Positions 26,025 to 35,276 of a stretch of DNA of 46,480 nucleotides are shown piece by piece. The translations under genes and the position numbers were made by a program. Origin of the DNA: Flavobacteriales bacterium (lineage in GTDB: Bacteria; Bacteroidota; Bacteroidia; Flavobacteriales; UBA1820); contig QALN01000008.1 in NCBI GenBank assembly GCA_003150615.1, positions 1 through 46,480 of the forward strand. The letters run 5' to 3'. Below the pieces are notes generated by a model. The model was not told where the DNA came from. It saw only the letters and a program-made list of their open reading frames with translations, and ran no database searches. Every line of letters begins with the position of its first letter. Position 1 is the first letter of the stretch.

Positions 26025-26414
26025 ATGAAAATAGAACACATAGCCTTGTGGTGCGCCGATTTGGAAGCCATGAAAGATTTCTACGTCCGTTACTTCGGCG
26101 GGGCGGCGGGGGAAAAATACACGAATGAAAAGAAAGGTTTTTCTTCGTATTTCCTATCGTTCGGAGCAGACTCCACGCGTCTTGAACTTATGCACAGCAT
26201 ACATACGGACCATTCCGCCCGTAACGACGGCCATCGCAAAGGGCCGGCTCATTTCGCTTTTTCCGCCGGCAGCCGCCGTGCGGTGGACGAGCTTACCTCA
26301 CTCCTTGAAAACGACGGCTTTTCCGTCATGTCATACCCCAGGACAACAGGCGACGGATACTACGAAAGCGCCGTCGAGGACCCCGAAGGCAATGCGGTGG
26401 AAATAACCGTATAA
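26025..26414 (+). CDS. VOC (glyoxalase/bleomycin-resistance) superfamily protein
   Basis: A 129-residue single-module protein of two beta-alpha-beta-beta-beta units. The start IEHIALWCADLEAMKDFYVRYFGG carries the first metal ligand (His5). GPAHFAFS and EDPEGNAVEITV carry the later ligands (His in HFAF, Glu in VEITV). Members include glyoxalases, dioxygenases and drug-binding proteins; the substrate cannot be told. It is a monocistronic gene, divergent from serS. Confidence 0.85.
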   Translation: MKIEHIALWCADLEAMKDFYVRYFGGAAGEKYTNEKKGFSSYFLSFGADSTRLELMHSIHTDHSARNDGHRKGPAHFAFSAGSRRAVDELTSLLENDGFSVMSYPRTTGDGYYESAVEDPEGNAVEITV

Positions 26415-26477
26415 AGCAAAACCGGCAAGTATTTAGTGAAAACTCCGTTTTCTTTTCTCTTTACTCTCTGTTTGCAC

Positions 26478-26485
26478 TATATTTG
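26478..26485 (+). promoter_or_regulatory. -7 promoter box of comM
   Basis: TATATTTG, about 93 bases before the comM ATG at 26579. The leader has a short CAGCC/GGCTG stem near 26524-26536. Confidence 0.5.
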
Positions 26486-26578
26486 TAAAATCCGGTTCAA
26501 TGGACTAGGAACGCAAGTATCAAACAGCCTTTGGCTGCGGTCAGCGACATATTTACAGATAGAAAAAACTCTAAAAAC

Positions 26579-28117
26579 ATGCTTGTAAAGACATACGGCA
26601 GCACGGTATACGGCGTGGATGCCATGATGATAACGATAGAGGTGAACATATCGCAAGGAGTGGGTTACAATCTGGTAGGTCTTCCGGACAATGCCGTAAA
26701 GGAATCCTCGCACCGCATAAACGCCGCATTCGAGACCAACGGTTTCCGCTGGCCGGGAAAAAAAATAACCGTCAATATGGCTCCTGCCGACATTCGCAAG
26801 GAAGGTGCGGCTTTCGACCTTCCCATAGCCTTAGGCATACTGGCCGCATCGGGACAGATACCTGACGACAGCGCGGCGGAGTTCATGGTAATGGGCGAAC
26901 TGTCGCTCGACGGCTCGCTCAAAGGCATACGCGGCGCATTGCCGATAGCCATAGAAGCACGTCAGCGCGGATTCAGGGGCATCATCCTGCCAAGAGAAAA
27001 CGCACGTGAAGCCGCCGTTGTCGAAGGGCTGGAAGTGTACGGCATGGACACCCTGGAAGAAGTGACGTCCTTTTTCAAAGGCACATACGACCCAGAACCC
27101 GAGAAAGTCGACATACGCGGCATTTTCTACGAAAACGAAAACGAAAGCGGCCCTGACTTTGCCGACGTGAAAGGCCAGGAAAATATAAAAAGGGCTTTGG
27201 AGATAGCCGCTGCCGGCGGGCACAACATAATCATGGTAGGACCTCCCGGAGCCGGCAAAACCATGCTTGCAAAACGCATATCGTCCATACTGCCGCCGCT
27301 TACTCTCGACGAAGCGCTGGAAACTACCAAAATACATTCTGTCGCCGGAAAACTGAATGCCGAACACGGACTTATGACCGTGCGCCCGTTCCGCAGCCCT
27401 CACCATACGATATCCAACGTGGCTATGGTCGGCGGAGGGCAATACCCTCAACCGGGCGAGATATCCCTCGCACATAACGGCGTGCTTTTTCTGGACGAAT
27501 TGCCAGAATTCCAGAAACAAGTGCTCGAAGTGTTGCGCCAACCGCTCGAAGACCGCGTAGTATCCATCTCCCGCGCCAGGCAAAGCGTAACCTACCCCGC
27601 CAGTTTCATGCTCATAGCCTCGATGAACCCCAGCCCGTCGGGAGGTTTTGCCGACCAGTCCAAGGCTTTTTCATCGTCGCCGGCCGAGATACAACGCTAT
27701 CTGGGAAAAATATCGGGCCCGCTTCTTGACCGCATAGACATACACATAGAAGTAGAACCCGTCAACTTCGACCAACTGTCCGAAGAGCGCCGCGGCGAGC
27801 CTTCGCGCGAAGTACGCAAACGCGTAGTGGCCGCACGCGCCATACAGGAAAAGCGTTTTTCTTCCTCTCCCGGAATAAATTACAATGCTCAGATGGACAC
27901 GCGCTGTATCGACGAGTTCTGCCGGCTGGACGAAAAGGGCAAAAATCTGTTGCGAACGGCAATGGAACGCCTCGGACTGTCCGCCCGCGCTTACGACCGT
28001 ATACTGAAGGTCTCGCGCACCATTGCCGATTTGGAAGCCTCGGAAAACATACTGCCTTCACACGTGGGAGAAGCGATACAATACCGCAGCCTCGACCGCG
28101 AAGGCTGGGCGCGGTAA
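26579..28117 (+). CDS. comM: YifB/ComM-type AAA+ ATPase (Mg-chelatase-like)
   Basis: A 512-residue AAA+ protein. The N-terminal domain (MLVKTYGSTVYGVDAMMITIEVNIS) is a Lon-protease-like fold found in ComM. Walker A is GPPGAGKTM, Walker B is VLFLDELPEF, and a C-terminal Mg-chelatase-type domain follows. ComM is a hexameric helicase that promotes branch migration when incoming DNA is integrated during natural transformation. It fits with comEC in the same region. I set the start at 26579; 16 codons upstream in frame lack similarity. Confidence 0.93.
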   Translation: MLVKTYGSTVYGVDAMMITIEVNISQGVGYNLVGLPDNAVKESSHRINAAFETNGFRWPGKKITVNMAPADIRKEGAAFDLPIALGILAASGQIPDDSAAEFMVMGELSLDGSLKGIRGALPIAIEARQRGFRGIILPRENAREAAVVEGLEVYGMDTLEEVTSFFKGTYDPEPEKVDIRGIFYENENESGPDFADVKGQENIKRALEIAAAGGHNIIMVGPPGAGKTMLAKRISSILPPLTLDEALETTKIHSVAGKLNAEHGLMTVRPFRSPHHTISNVAMVGGGQYPQPGEISLAHNGVLFLDELPEFQKQVLEVLRQPLEDRVVSISRARQSVTYPASFMLIASMNPSPSGGFADQSKAFSSSPAEIQRYLGKISGPLLDRIDIHIEVEPVNFDQLSEERRGEPSREVRKRVVAARAIQEKRFSSSPGINYNAQMDTRCIDEFCRLDEKGKNLLRTAMERLGLSARAYDRILKVSRTIADLEASENILPSHVGEAIQYRSLDREGWAR

Positions 28118-28153
28118 CAACTCCGGCACAGCATTATACATAACGATACGCAC

Positions 28154-28657
28154 ATGAACAATACGTTTTCTTTCCGGCAGGCCACCGAGGCCGACGTTCC
28201 GCGCATATTGGAGATAATATCGCACCGTATAGAGTGGCTTGGGAAAAAAGGCATAGACCAATGGACCGGTGAGGACAACTATCTCGCGTATTACACCCCT
28301 GATTACTTTGCGCAGCATGCCCGCATGGGAGAAATTTTTCTGGCCGTCTGCCATGGGACTACAGCCGCATGCATTACCATTGTGAAAAGCGACACCCCGC
28401 GCTGGACTGACGACGGCACACGCGCATACTACCTGCACAACCTCGCTTCGGACATGCGCTTTCCCGGAGCCGGACGCGCACTTCTCAGTTTTTGCGGGGC
28501 AAAAGCCGTGCGCGACGAAATGGAGGCTCTGCGCCTGGACAGCAAAAAAGGCAATGAGGATTTAAGCCGTTACTATGAAACATTGGGTTTTAAGGCAACA
28601 GGATGGTGCGACGACGACGGTTACCAGGGCATTCTGTGGGAAAAAAGGCTCGGTTAG
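28154..28657 (+). CDS. GNAT-family N-acetyltransferase
   Basis: A 167-residue acetyltransferase: FRQATEADVPRILEII is the first strand and helix. YLHNLASDMRFPGAGRALLSFC is the acetyl-CoA pyrophosphate loop, here with the variant FPGAGRA rather than RGxGxG. RLDSKKGNEDLSRYYETLGFKATGW is the C-terminal part. The substrate is unknown. It follows comM by 36 bases. Confidence 0.85.
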   Translation: MNNTFSFRQATEADVPRILEIISHRIEWLGKKGIDQWTGEDNYLAYYTPDYFAQHARMGEIFLAVCHGTTAACITIVKSDTPRWTDDGTRAYYLHNLASDMRFPGAGRALLSFCGAKAVRDEMEALRLDSKKGNEDLSRYYETLGFKATGWCDDDGYQGILWEKRLG

Positions 28658-28682
28658 GTTTTCCCGGCAGTGTTATTTTCTT

Positions 28683-28690
28683 TAGCTTTG
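28683..28690 (+). promoter_or_regulatory. -7 promoter box of dcp
   Basis: TAGCTTTG matches TAnnTTTG, 93 bases before the dcp ATG. A TTTT stretch about 20 bases upstream may serve as -33 element. Confidence 0.45.
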
Positions 28691-28783
28691 CATTGTCCTT
28701 ACGGCCTTTATATCACGCAGGTATCTTAAGTTCGTACAGCACCCGCAACGACACGCGAAATATAAACATCATATCATACGCCA

Positions 28784-30880
28784 ATGAAAAAGTATCTAAT
28801 AGCAACCGCCGCCATGGCGCTTTTGGCCGCCTGCGGCACTAAAACAGACGAAATGACGAATCCGTTTTTCTCTTCTTACGACACTCCATACGGAGTGCCT
28901 CCTTTCGACAAGATAAAAAACGAACATTATGTACCTGCGTTCGAGAAAGGCATGCAGGAGCACAATGCCGACATCGATTCGATTATCGGAAACACCGATG
29001 CCCCTACATTTGAAAACACGATACTGGCCTACGAAAACAGCGGCGACCTTTTGAACCGCGTATCGCTCGTATTTTTCAACATCACCGAAGCCGATACCAA
29101 TGACACGCTCGATTCGATAGCCGAACACATCACACCTCTGATAACGGCTCATTTCGACGAGATAGCGCTCAACGAAAAACTGTTCGGCCGCATAAAATCC
29201 GTTTACGACCGCCGCGACTCGCTGGGGCTTAAAGGTGAAGAACTGCGCCTTACGGAAAAAATATACAAAGGATTCGAACGTTCGGGCATCAACCTGCCAT
29301 CGGACAAAAAGGAACGGCTTAAAGCCATAAATTCCGAACTGGCTTCGCTGTCCCTGGCATTCGGCAACAATGTCCTGAAGGAAACGAACGATTTCATCGT
29401 CGAGCTTACCGAAAACGATCTAGACGGACTGCCTGAAGACGTTAAAGCCTCGATGGCCGACGATGCCCGAAGCATGGGCCGCGAAGGATACGTGGTTACG
29501 ATGCAGAAACCCAGCTGGATACCTTTCGTAACGTATTCTACGCGCCGCGACCTGCGCGAAAAAGTTATCAAAGGCTACGTGATGCGTTCCGACCGTAACA
29601 ACGATGCCGACAACAAAGCTATCATAGACAAAATCGTAAACCTGCGTACTGAAAAAGCGCATATCCTCGGTTTCGACACATGGGCCGCCTATATGCTAGA
29701 CGAGAACATGGCCAAAACGCCTGAAAAGGCTTACGAACTGATGTACCAGGTATGGACTCCCGCCCTGAAACGCGCCAAGGAGGAACTTGCCGACATACAG
29801 TCCATGATAGACCGCGAAGGCGGCAATTTCAAAGCCGAAGCATGGGACTGGTGGTACTATTCCGAAAAGATACGCGGAGAAAAATTCGACCTTTCGGAAG
29901 AACAGACCAAACCCTACTTCACGCTCGACAACGCCACCAAAGGCATTTTCACCGTATGCGAGAAACTGTACGGCCTGAAATTCAAAGAACGCGCCGACAT
30001 GCCTGTATTCCACCCTGACGTGAAAGTGTTCGAAGTTTACGACGACCGCGACACGCTGATGGGCGTACTCTACTCCGACTTTTTCGTACGTCCGAGCAAA
30101 CGTCCCGGCGCGTGGATGACCAACTACCGCGAAGAATCATACAAAGACGGTGTACGGCAGATACCTGTCGTATCCCTCACGTGCAACTTCCCCAAACCCG
30201 TCGGCGACACCCCGTCACAGCTCTCGATAGACGACGTAAAGACATACTTCCACGAATTCGGCCACTGCCTGCATAGCCTCCTTACGGACGTAAAATACGA
30301 AAGTCTGGCCGGTACCAACGTACAGCATGACTTCGTCGAGCTTTTCTCGCAGATAATGGAACGCTGGGCCATGCATCCTGACGTACTCAAACTGTACGCG
30401 GTCAACTACAAGACAGGCGAAGTGATACCGGACGAAATGATAAAGAAGATAGACGAGTCGGCCAACTTCGGACAGGGCTTCGCCACTACCGAATTCCTGG
30501 CGGCAGGACTTCTGGACATGGACTGGCACACGCAGAAAGATGCGAAAAAATACGATGTGAACGCATTTGAAAAAGACGCTATGGACAAAATAGGTCTGAT
30601 AAAAGAGATTTACCCGCGCTATCGATCCACGTACTTCAACCATATTTTCTCCGGAGGATATTCGGCAGGTTACTACGCATACCTCTGGGCAGAAGTTCTC
30701 GATGCCGACGCATTCGAATCGTTCGTGGAAAACGGCATCTTCGACAAGGCGACAGCCGATGCCTTCCGTTACAAAATGCTGTCCAAAGGCGGAACTGAGG
30801 ACGCTATGGTGCTGTTCAAAGACTTCAAAGGCAAGGAACCTTCTGTAACGCCGCTGCTCAGGAGCCGTGGCTTACTGTAA
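28784..30880 (+). CDS. dcp: M3-family peptidyl-dipeptidase lipoprotein
   Basis: A 698-residue zinc metallopeptidase of the M3 (thimet oligopeptidase/Dcp) family, which removes C-terminal dipeptides. The zinc site is FHEFGHCLHSLL near residue 490, with the third ligand in the helix about 25 residues on (HDFVELFSQIMERW). The N-terminus has a lipobox (LLAAC, Cys17), so unlike E. coli Dcp this one is an exported lipoprotein. It fits the peptide-scavenging life of gut Bacteroidales. Confidence 0.93.
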   Translation: MKKYLIATAAMALLAACGTKTDEMTNPFFSSYDTPYGVPPFDKIKNEHYVPAFEKGMQEHNADIDSIIGNTDAPTFENTILAYENSGDLLNRVSLVFFNITEADTNDTLDSIAEHITPLITAHFDEIALNEKLFGRIKSVYDRRDSLGLKGEELRLTEKIYKGFERSGINLPSDKKERLKAINSELASLSLAFGNNVLKETNDFIVELTENDLDGLPEDVKASMADDARSMGREGYVVTMQKPSWIPFVTYSTRRDLREKVIKGYVMRSDRNNDADNKAIIDKIVNLRTEKAHILGFDTWAAYMLDENMAKTPEKAYELMYQVWTPALKRAKEELADIQSMIDREGGNFKAEAWDWWYYSEKIRGEKFDLSEEQTKPYFTLDNATKGIFTVCEKLYGLKFKERADMPVFHPDVKVFEVYDDRDTLMGVLYSDFFVRPSKRPGAWMTNYREESYKDGVRQIPVVSLTCNFPKPVGDTPSQLSIDDVKTYFHEFGHCLHSLLTDVKYESLAGTNVQHDFVELFSQIMERWAMHPDVLKLYAVNYKTGEVIPDEMIKKIDESANFGQGFATTEFLAAGLLDMDWHTQKDAKKYDVNAFEKDAMDKIGLIKEIYPRYRSTYFNHIFSGGYSAGYYAYLWAEVLDADAFESFVENGIFDKATADAFRYKMLSKGGTEDAMVLFKDFKGKEPSVTPLLRSRGLL

Positions 30881-30905
30881 GACCGCAGGTACAAAACAAA
30901 AAACA

Positions 30906-30953
30906 GATACCGGCCGTTACCTCCGCCAAAAGCCGGAAGTAACGGCCGGTATC
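30906..30953. terminator. Perfect 15-bp stem after dcp
   Basis: Arms 30906-30920 and 30939-30953 (GATACCGGCC and so on) are exact reverse complements around an 18-base loop. No T-run follows, so it may be a 3'-end stabilizer or a leader element of the next gene rather than a classic terminator. Confidence 0.6.
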
Positions 30954-30972
30954 AATATAAATACAAATTTTC

Positions 30973-31974
30973 ATGTTTTATAAACAACCGATTGTGAACA
31001 AAATAATTATGGCATTAACCGCTTGCGCCGCCATACTGGCCGCGACCGCCTGCGGAGGCGGAAAAGCAAAAACCGCAGAGAACGCAGTAACGGAAGTGCC
31101 TAAGGTGTATTTCATCAAGGATATCACTTCCGAAAACATCATGAAGCTATACAACGCCCTGGGCCGCAAGGCTGAGGGCAAAAAGGTAGCAATTAAACTC
31201 TCCACCGGCGAGGCCGGCAATCCGAACCACCTGGACCCTAACCTTATAAAAGAACTGGTGCAGAGCGTGAACGGCACGATCATCGAGGGAAACACGGCAT
31301 ACGCCGGACAGCGCACCAACACTGCCGACCATATGAAAGTAGCCGAAGAACACGGTTTTACGGCCATCGCCGATGTCGATATCATGGATACCGACGGCCA
31401 GGTAGCCCTTGAAGTAAAAGGCGGAAAACATCTCAAAGAGGACCTTGTCGGCAAAAACTTCCTCGATTACGACTTTATGGTGGTACTGTCGCACTTCAAA
31501 GGCCACCCTATGGCTGGCTTCGGAGGCGCACTGAAGAACATATCCATCGGCATAGCCTCGCCCGAAGGCAAAGCCAACATCCATTCGGCAGGAAAAACAG
31601 CCGACGTGACCAAAGTATGGAGCATGATTCCCGACAACGACACTTTCCAGGAATCTATGGCCGAAGCATCGAAAGCCATCATCGACCATATCGGCGACAG
31701 AGTGCTGTATATCAATGTGGCAAATAACCTGTCTGTCGATTGCGACTGCGTGGCCGACCCCGCTCCTGTGGCAATGGCCGACCTCGGCATATTCGCATCG
31801 CTCGATCCTGTGGTGCTCGACCGTGCCTGCATAGACGCTGTACGCAATTCCGGCGATCACGGCAAAATACACCTAATAGAACGGATCGACTCCAGAAGCG
31901 GCATGCACAACCTGGACTATGCGGAACAACTCGGACTCGGTTCCCAGAAATACGAACTCGTCGAACTGAAATAA
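30973..31974 (+). CDS. DUF362 lipoprotein
   Basis: A 333-residue exported protein with a lipobox (ILAATAC, Cys27). The DUF362 core shows KVAIKLSTGEAGNPNHLDPNLIKELV, VVLSHFKGHPMAGFGGALKNISIGIAS and the cysteine pair in VDCDCVADPAP, which in the family is linked to metal or iron-sulfur binding. The function is unknown; many DUF362 proteins lie with ferredoxin-type redox proteins. Here it stands alone between two stems. A start 12 codons on (31009) would still leave a shorter signal peptide. Confidence 0.85.
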   Translation: MFYKQPIVNKIIMALTACAAILAATACGGGKAKTAENAVTEVPKVYFIKDITSENIMKLYNALGRKAEGKKVAIKLSTGEAGNPNHLDPNLIKELVQSVNGTIIEGNTAYAGQRTNTADHMKVAEEHGFTAIADVDIMDTDGQVALEVKGGKHLKEDLVGKNFLDYDFMVVLSHFKGHPMAGFGGALKNISIGIASPEGKANIHSAGKTADVTKVWSMIPDNDTFQESMAEASKAIIDHIGDRVLYINVANNLSVDCDCVADPAPVAMADLGIFASLDPVVLDRACIDAVRNSGDHGKIHLIERIDSRSGMHNLDYAEQLGLGSQKYELVELK

Positions 31975-32003
31975 TATTTCGATAATTTCCGGCCATTATC
32001 TGC

Positions 32004-32040
32004 AAAAACAGGCGTGAATCTAATCGCGCCTGTTTTTTTA
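32004..32040 (+). terminator. Terminator of the DUF362 gene
   Basis: AAAAACAGGCG (32004-32014) pairs with CGCCTGTTTTT (32027-32037) and continues as T7. It can serve the DUF362 gene and, from the other side, the DUF4269 gene ending at 32062. Confidence 0.88.
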
Positions 32041-32061
32041 GCATGTATCTGTCCGTATTTT

Positions 32062-32631
32062 TTACCGCAAAACGTAAAAACGCATTATATCCTCATCGGA
32101 AACATTTTCCAGGCCGAGTACCGCAACATAAGGGTCTCCATCCAACCCCAACAAACGGGCGAAAGCAGGCTCCGTCTTCACGCCTTTTTCTTTCAGTTCC
32201 ACCACCCTTCGCATGAACTCCCCGCCGAGCAGACGTAGCACACGCGCCTCCACCAGCATATGCCTGTAAGCATTGGACCGGACAGGCTCCATATTGCAAG
32301 CGTATATCTCGACTGGTATGCCTCCGGCAGTAAAACAGCATAAAAAAGCCTTCCCGTCACCGGAAACACCAGTGGAAAAATCATCGTAACCGGCAAAAAG
32401 ACGCGACATTTCATCCCCGAACGAGGTAAAATCACCTGTCCAACGGCACACTATGTCCATATCGCTCCAGCGAACATCTATACCCAACGGGAACGTCCCG
32501 GCAAGCACCGGCGCATACTGAGCAAGCGACTCCATAATACCGTGCGAAGACAACACACCGTAACACCTGCGCTGCACGGCCGAACCGAAACGCAGGTACT
32601 CCGTACCGCTGAAATCCGTATCATTAGCCAT
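32062..32631 (-). CDS. DUF4269 protein (nucleotidyltransferase-like)
   Basis: A 189-residue protein of DUF4269. The segment VLAGTFPLGIDVRWSDMDIVC resembles the GxGSD..D metal site of nucleotidyltransferase folds. GVKTEPAFARLLGLDGDPYVAVLGL near the C-terminus is the most typical part of the family. The function is unknown. The frame extends 10 codons further up; I prefer the ATG at 32631 (MANDTDFSG). Confidence 0.8.
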   Translation of the reverse strand: MANDTDFSGTEYLRFGSAVQRRCYGVLSSHGIMESLAQYAPVLAGTFPLGIDVRWSDMDIVCRWTGDFTSFGDEMSRLFAGYDDFSTGVSGDGKAFLCCFTAGGIPVEIYACNMEPVRSNAYRHMLVEARVLRLLGGEFMRRVVELKEKGVKTEPAFARLLGLDGDPYVAVLGLENVSDEDIMRFYVLR

Positions 32632-32709
32632 ATCCGTACACCCCGGTAAAAAATTCCGCAACCCGGCGTATTTGCCGGGAAATACGATGAAACCCTAATT
32701 ACTGACGGG

Positions 32710-33195
32710 CTATAAAAAACTCTTGATATAACCTGCAGTGGCATCCTGCGAAGGACGCGGCGCATTGGCGTTTATTATTTTCCCGTCACGGCCTATCAGG
32801 ATAAACCTCGGTATGGTTTTTATCCCGTACTCCTGGGAAAAAACACGCGAGCCTTCCTGTCCGGCATGCAACTGCACGCCGCCGAGCGATTGTTCGCGTA
32901 CGAATTTTTCCCATGCCGACTTGTCTTTATCGACCGAGATACTGACGAACACAACGTCCTGACCTTCGAAAGTCTTTTCAAGGGCTTTGAGCGCAGGTAT
33001 TTCCGCACGGCACGGAGGGCACCATGTAGCCCACACATCTATAAACACCAACTTTCCCTTAAACGAGGCCATCGTGTATTCGGTCCCGTCAGGGGTCTTG
33101 AACTTGAAGTCCAGTGCGGCGTCGCCATCCTTTACCTGGGCCAAAGCGCATAGCGGCAGAAATGCGGCCAGTAGAAATGCTGTTAAATTTTTCAT
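32710..33195 (-). CDS. TlpA-like thioredoxin-fold protein
   Basis: A 161-residue exported thiol protein with a cleavable signal peptide (MKNLTAFLLAAFLPLCALAQ). The thioredoxin domain covers almost all the rest, with the redox motif WCPPC and the cis-proline in KTIPRFILIGRDGKII. Such proteins reduce or exchange disulfides in the periplasm. I set the start at 33195, the ATG before the signal peptide. Confidence 0.93.
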   Translation of the reverse strand: MKNLTAFLLAAFLPLCALAQVKDGDAALDFKFKTPDGTEYTMASFKGKLVFIDVWATWCPPCRAEIPALKALEKTFEGQDVVFVSISVDKDKSAWEKFVREQSLGGVQLHAGQEGSRVFSQEYGIKTIPRFILIGRDGKIINANAPRPSQDATAGYIKSFL

Positions 33196-33224
33196 ATTTC
33201 GATTTTTTTTTAAATTCATACAAT

Positions 33225-33272
33225 AAAAAAAGCCTGTCTTCAGTGCCTGAACACCAAAGATAGGCTTTTTTG
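33225..33272 (-). terminator. metK: Terminator of metK
   Basis: An A7-GCCTGTCTT arm (33225-33240) faces AAAGATAGGC-T6 (33255-33271) with one G-T pair. It lies 20 bases after the metK stop, and its A-run gives a U-tract on the minus strand. Confidence 0.8.
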
Positions 33273-33291
33273 TGTTATCCGTAAAACCGGC

Positions 33292-34560
33292 TCAGATGCC
33301 GAATGCGGTCTTAACCTTATCTATGTAATCGAGTTTTTCCCATGTGAAAAGTTCGACTTCCACATCCTTGTCACCGAAGTAATCCGAGTGGAAATGTTTG
33401 GTTACCACCTGAGGTTCTCGGCCCACGTGCCCGTAAGAAGCTGTTTCGGCATAAATCGGGTTGCGGAGTTTAAACCTGCGTTCTATGGCCGAAGGACGCA
33501 TGTCGAATATACCTTTCACGATCTTGGCTATCTCGCCATCCGTCATATCGACATGTGCCGTACCAAACGTATTGACGCATATGGATGTAGGCTCGACCAC
33601 TCCTATGGCGTACGACACCTGCACCAGAACTTCGTCGGCAAGACCAGCGGCCACCAGGTTTTTGGCAATATGGCGCGCTGCATAAGCTGCCGAACGGTCC
33701 ACCTTAGACGGGTCTTTACCCGAAAAAGCGCCGCCTCCGTGTGCGCCCTTGCCCCCGTACGTATCTACTATTATCTTGCGTCCGGTAAGACCCGTATCAC
33801 CGTGAGGGCCGCCGATTACGAACTTGCCCGTAGGGTTTATATGGTACGTTATCTTATCGGTGAACAGCTTCTGTATTTCCGGTTCGCATCCGGCTATAAC
33901 GCGCGGCATGAGCTTGTTTATTATATCCGATTTGATGGTTTCGAGCATCTGGCGGTCATCGTCGCAAAACTCGTCGTGCTGCGTGGAAACGACTATCGTG
34001 TCTATACGCTGAGGCACGTTGTCGTCGGAATATTCGATCGTCACCTGGCTTTTTGCATCGGGACGCAGGTAGCTGATTTCCGTTCCTTCACGGCGCATTG
34101 CGGCCAGCTCCTTGAGTATCCTGTGCGAGAGTTCCAAGGCCAGCGGCATATAGTTGCGGGTTTCGCGGGTAGCATAACCGAACATCATGCCCTGGTCGCC
34201 GGCACCCTGTTCTTTCTGCTCGTTTTTCTCATTGGCAGCATCCACGCCGCGGTTGATATCGTCCGACTGTTCGTGTATCATCGATATAACCCCGCACGAG
34301 TCGCCGTCGAAACGGTATTCGGCCTTGGTATAGCCTATGCGGTTAATAACGTCGCGTGCCACACCCTGGAGGTCCACATAGGTATCGGATTTGACCTCGC
34401 CGGCCATTATCACCTGGCCGGTAGTTACCAGCGTTTCACAAGCCACTTTGGACTGAGGGTCGTAAGCCAGGAAATTGTCCAGCAGCGCATCGGATATCTG
34501 GTCGGCTATCTTGTCGGGATGGCCTTCGGAAACCGATTCGGAAGTAAACAAATATGCCAT
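33292..34560 (-). CDS. metK: S-adenosylmethionine synthetase
   Basis: A 422-residue enzyme that makes AdoMet from methionine and ATP. It has the N-terminal [21 protein letters not shown], the loop [12 protein letters not shown], the phosphate-binding [47 protein letters not shown], and a C-terminal methionine site. The length fits the family. AdoMet is used in this window by speDE, rlmN, the RsmI-like methylase and the radical SAM protein. A leader of about 180 bases carries a SAM-II-like aptamer. Confidence 0.97.
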   Translation of the reverse strand: MAYLFTSESVSEGHPDKIADQISDALLDNFLAYDPQSKVACETLVTTGQVIMAGEVKSDTYVDLQGVARDVINRIGYTKAEYRFDGDSCGVISMIHEQSDDINRGVDAANEKNEQKEQGAGDQGMMFGYATRETRNYMPLALELSHRILKELAAMRREGTEISYLRPDAKSQVTIEYSDDNVPQRIDTIVVSTQHDEFCDDDRQMLETIKSDIINKLMPRVIAGCEPEIQKLFTDKITYHINPTGKFVIGGPHGDTGLTGRKIIVDTYGGKGAHGGGAFSGKDPSKVDRSAAYAARHIAKNLVAAGLADEVLVQVSYAIGVVEPTSICVNTFGTAHVDMTDGEIAKIVKGIFDMRPSAIERRFKLRNPIYAETASYGHVGREPQVVTKHFHSDYFGDKDVEVELFTWEKLDYIDKVKTAFGI

Positions 34561-34677
34561 TTCTACAAATATTTATATTGATTATTGAAAATTCGCAATT
34601 AAAAAACGCGCCCCGACAACACACTGGCAGGAAACATATATGATAAACGTACCGGGAAAAAAAGCAAAGCGGGAAAT

Positions 34678-34730
34678 CCTGTTTTAGCATTTTTTTCAAG
34701 AGGTCGCAATCAGTCAAATTTGTCCTCCGT
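34678..34730 (-). promoter_or_regulatory. Probable SAM-II riboswitch aptamer in the metK leader
   Basis: On the minus strand GGAGG (34728-34724) pairs with CCTCT (34703-34699) as P1 around a 20-base loop that ends in ATTGCGA. After P1 an A-rich joint leads to GCTAAAACAGG (34688-34678). This is the layout of SAM-II: a loop ending AUUGC whose last bases pair with the downstream GC of GCUAAA, plus a three-U stretch in the loop. It starts about 15 bases after the predicted transcription start and precedes the gene for AdoMet synthesis. I see no Shine-Dalgarno in the final helix, so the output mechanism is unclear. Confidence 0.6.
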
Positions 34731-34749
34731 GTAAAGTCTTTTCGCGGTG

Positions 34750-34757
34750 CAAAAATA
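34750..34757 (-). promoter_or_regulatory. -7 promoter box of metK
   Basis: TATTTTTG on the minus strand matches TAnnTTTG and places transcription start near 34743, just before the aptamer. Confidence 0.55.
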
Positions 34758-34789
34758 CGCAAAAAAGAGGAAGCCTTTTAGTTTTCCCC

Positions 34790-35263
34790 TTATTTAACAT
34801 TAAAAGCTTCCCATATCATACCGGCAGGGTATCCCTTGGAGTAAAGATAGTTGTAAACCGCGGCCTTCTGCTGCCGCGTATCGAGTCCTCCGGCACGCCT
34901 GACACGGGCATCGAAAAGTTTTTTGAAATTTTCCCGGTATTCATCGCGGTTTATCTCGCCTATGGCCTCCTCTATCAGCGCGCCGGGAATACCCCTTGCG
35001 GCCAGTTCCGACCTCAGTCGCGTTTCACCCCATTTTTTTATACGGTACTTACCCCTTACGAAGCTGCGCGCAAAACGCTCCTCGTCCAGAAAGCGTCCGT
35101 CTTCAAGACTGCGCATTATCACGGTATTTTCGTCTTCGGTCAGGCCGAAAGAACGCAATTTCTCATCCGCTTCCCTGCGGCAACGGTCGCGGTAGGCACA
35201 ATATCGCTCCATCTTTTCCAGCACCTGCTCCGGTGTGGGCGTCGAATTTCCGTCCTTTGCCAT
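34790..35263 (-). CDS. recX: Regulatory protein RecX
   Basis: A 157-residue all-helical protein that limits RecA filament growth. The three tandem helical repeats show as AYRDRCRREADEKLRSFGL, DEERFARSFVRGKYRIKKWGETRLRSELAARGIP and the third around LFDARVRRAGGLDTRQQKAAVYNYLYSKGYP. It lies 13 bases after the methylase gene on the same strand, and recA is not nearby. Confidence 0.9.
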   Translation of the reverse strand: MAKDGNSTPTPEQVLEKMERYCAYRDRCRREADEKLRSFGLTEDENTVIMRSLEDGRFLDEERFARSFVRGKYRIKKWGETRLRSELAARGIPGALIEEAIGEINRDEYRENFKKLFDARVRRAGGLDTRQQKAAVYNYLYSKGYPAGMIWEAFNVK

Positions 35264-35276
35264 AACCTCACTCCGT

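Noticed and set aside
33388..34581. Long plus-strand frame of 397 codons.
   Set aside because: It is a mirror frame of metK, whose assignment is certain.
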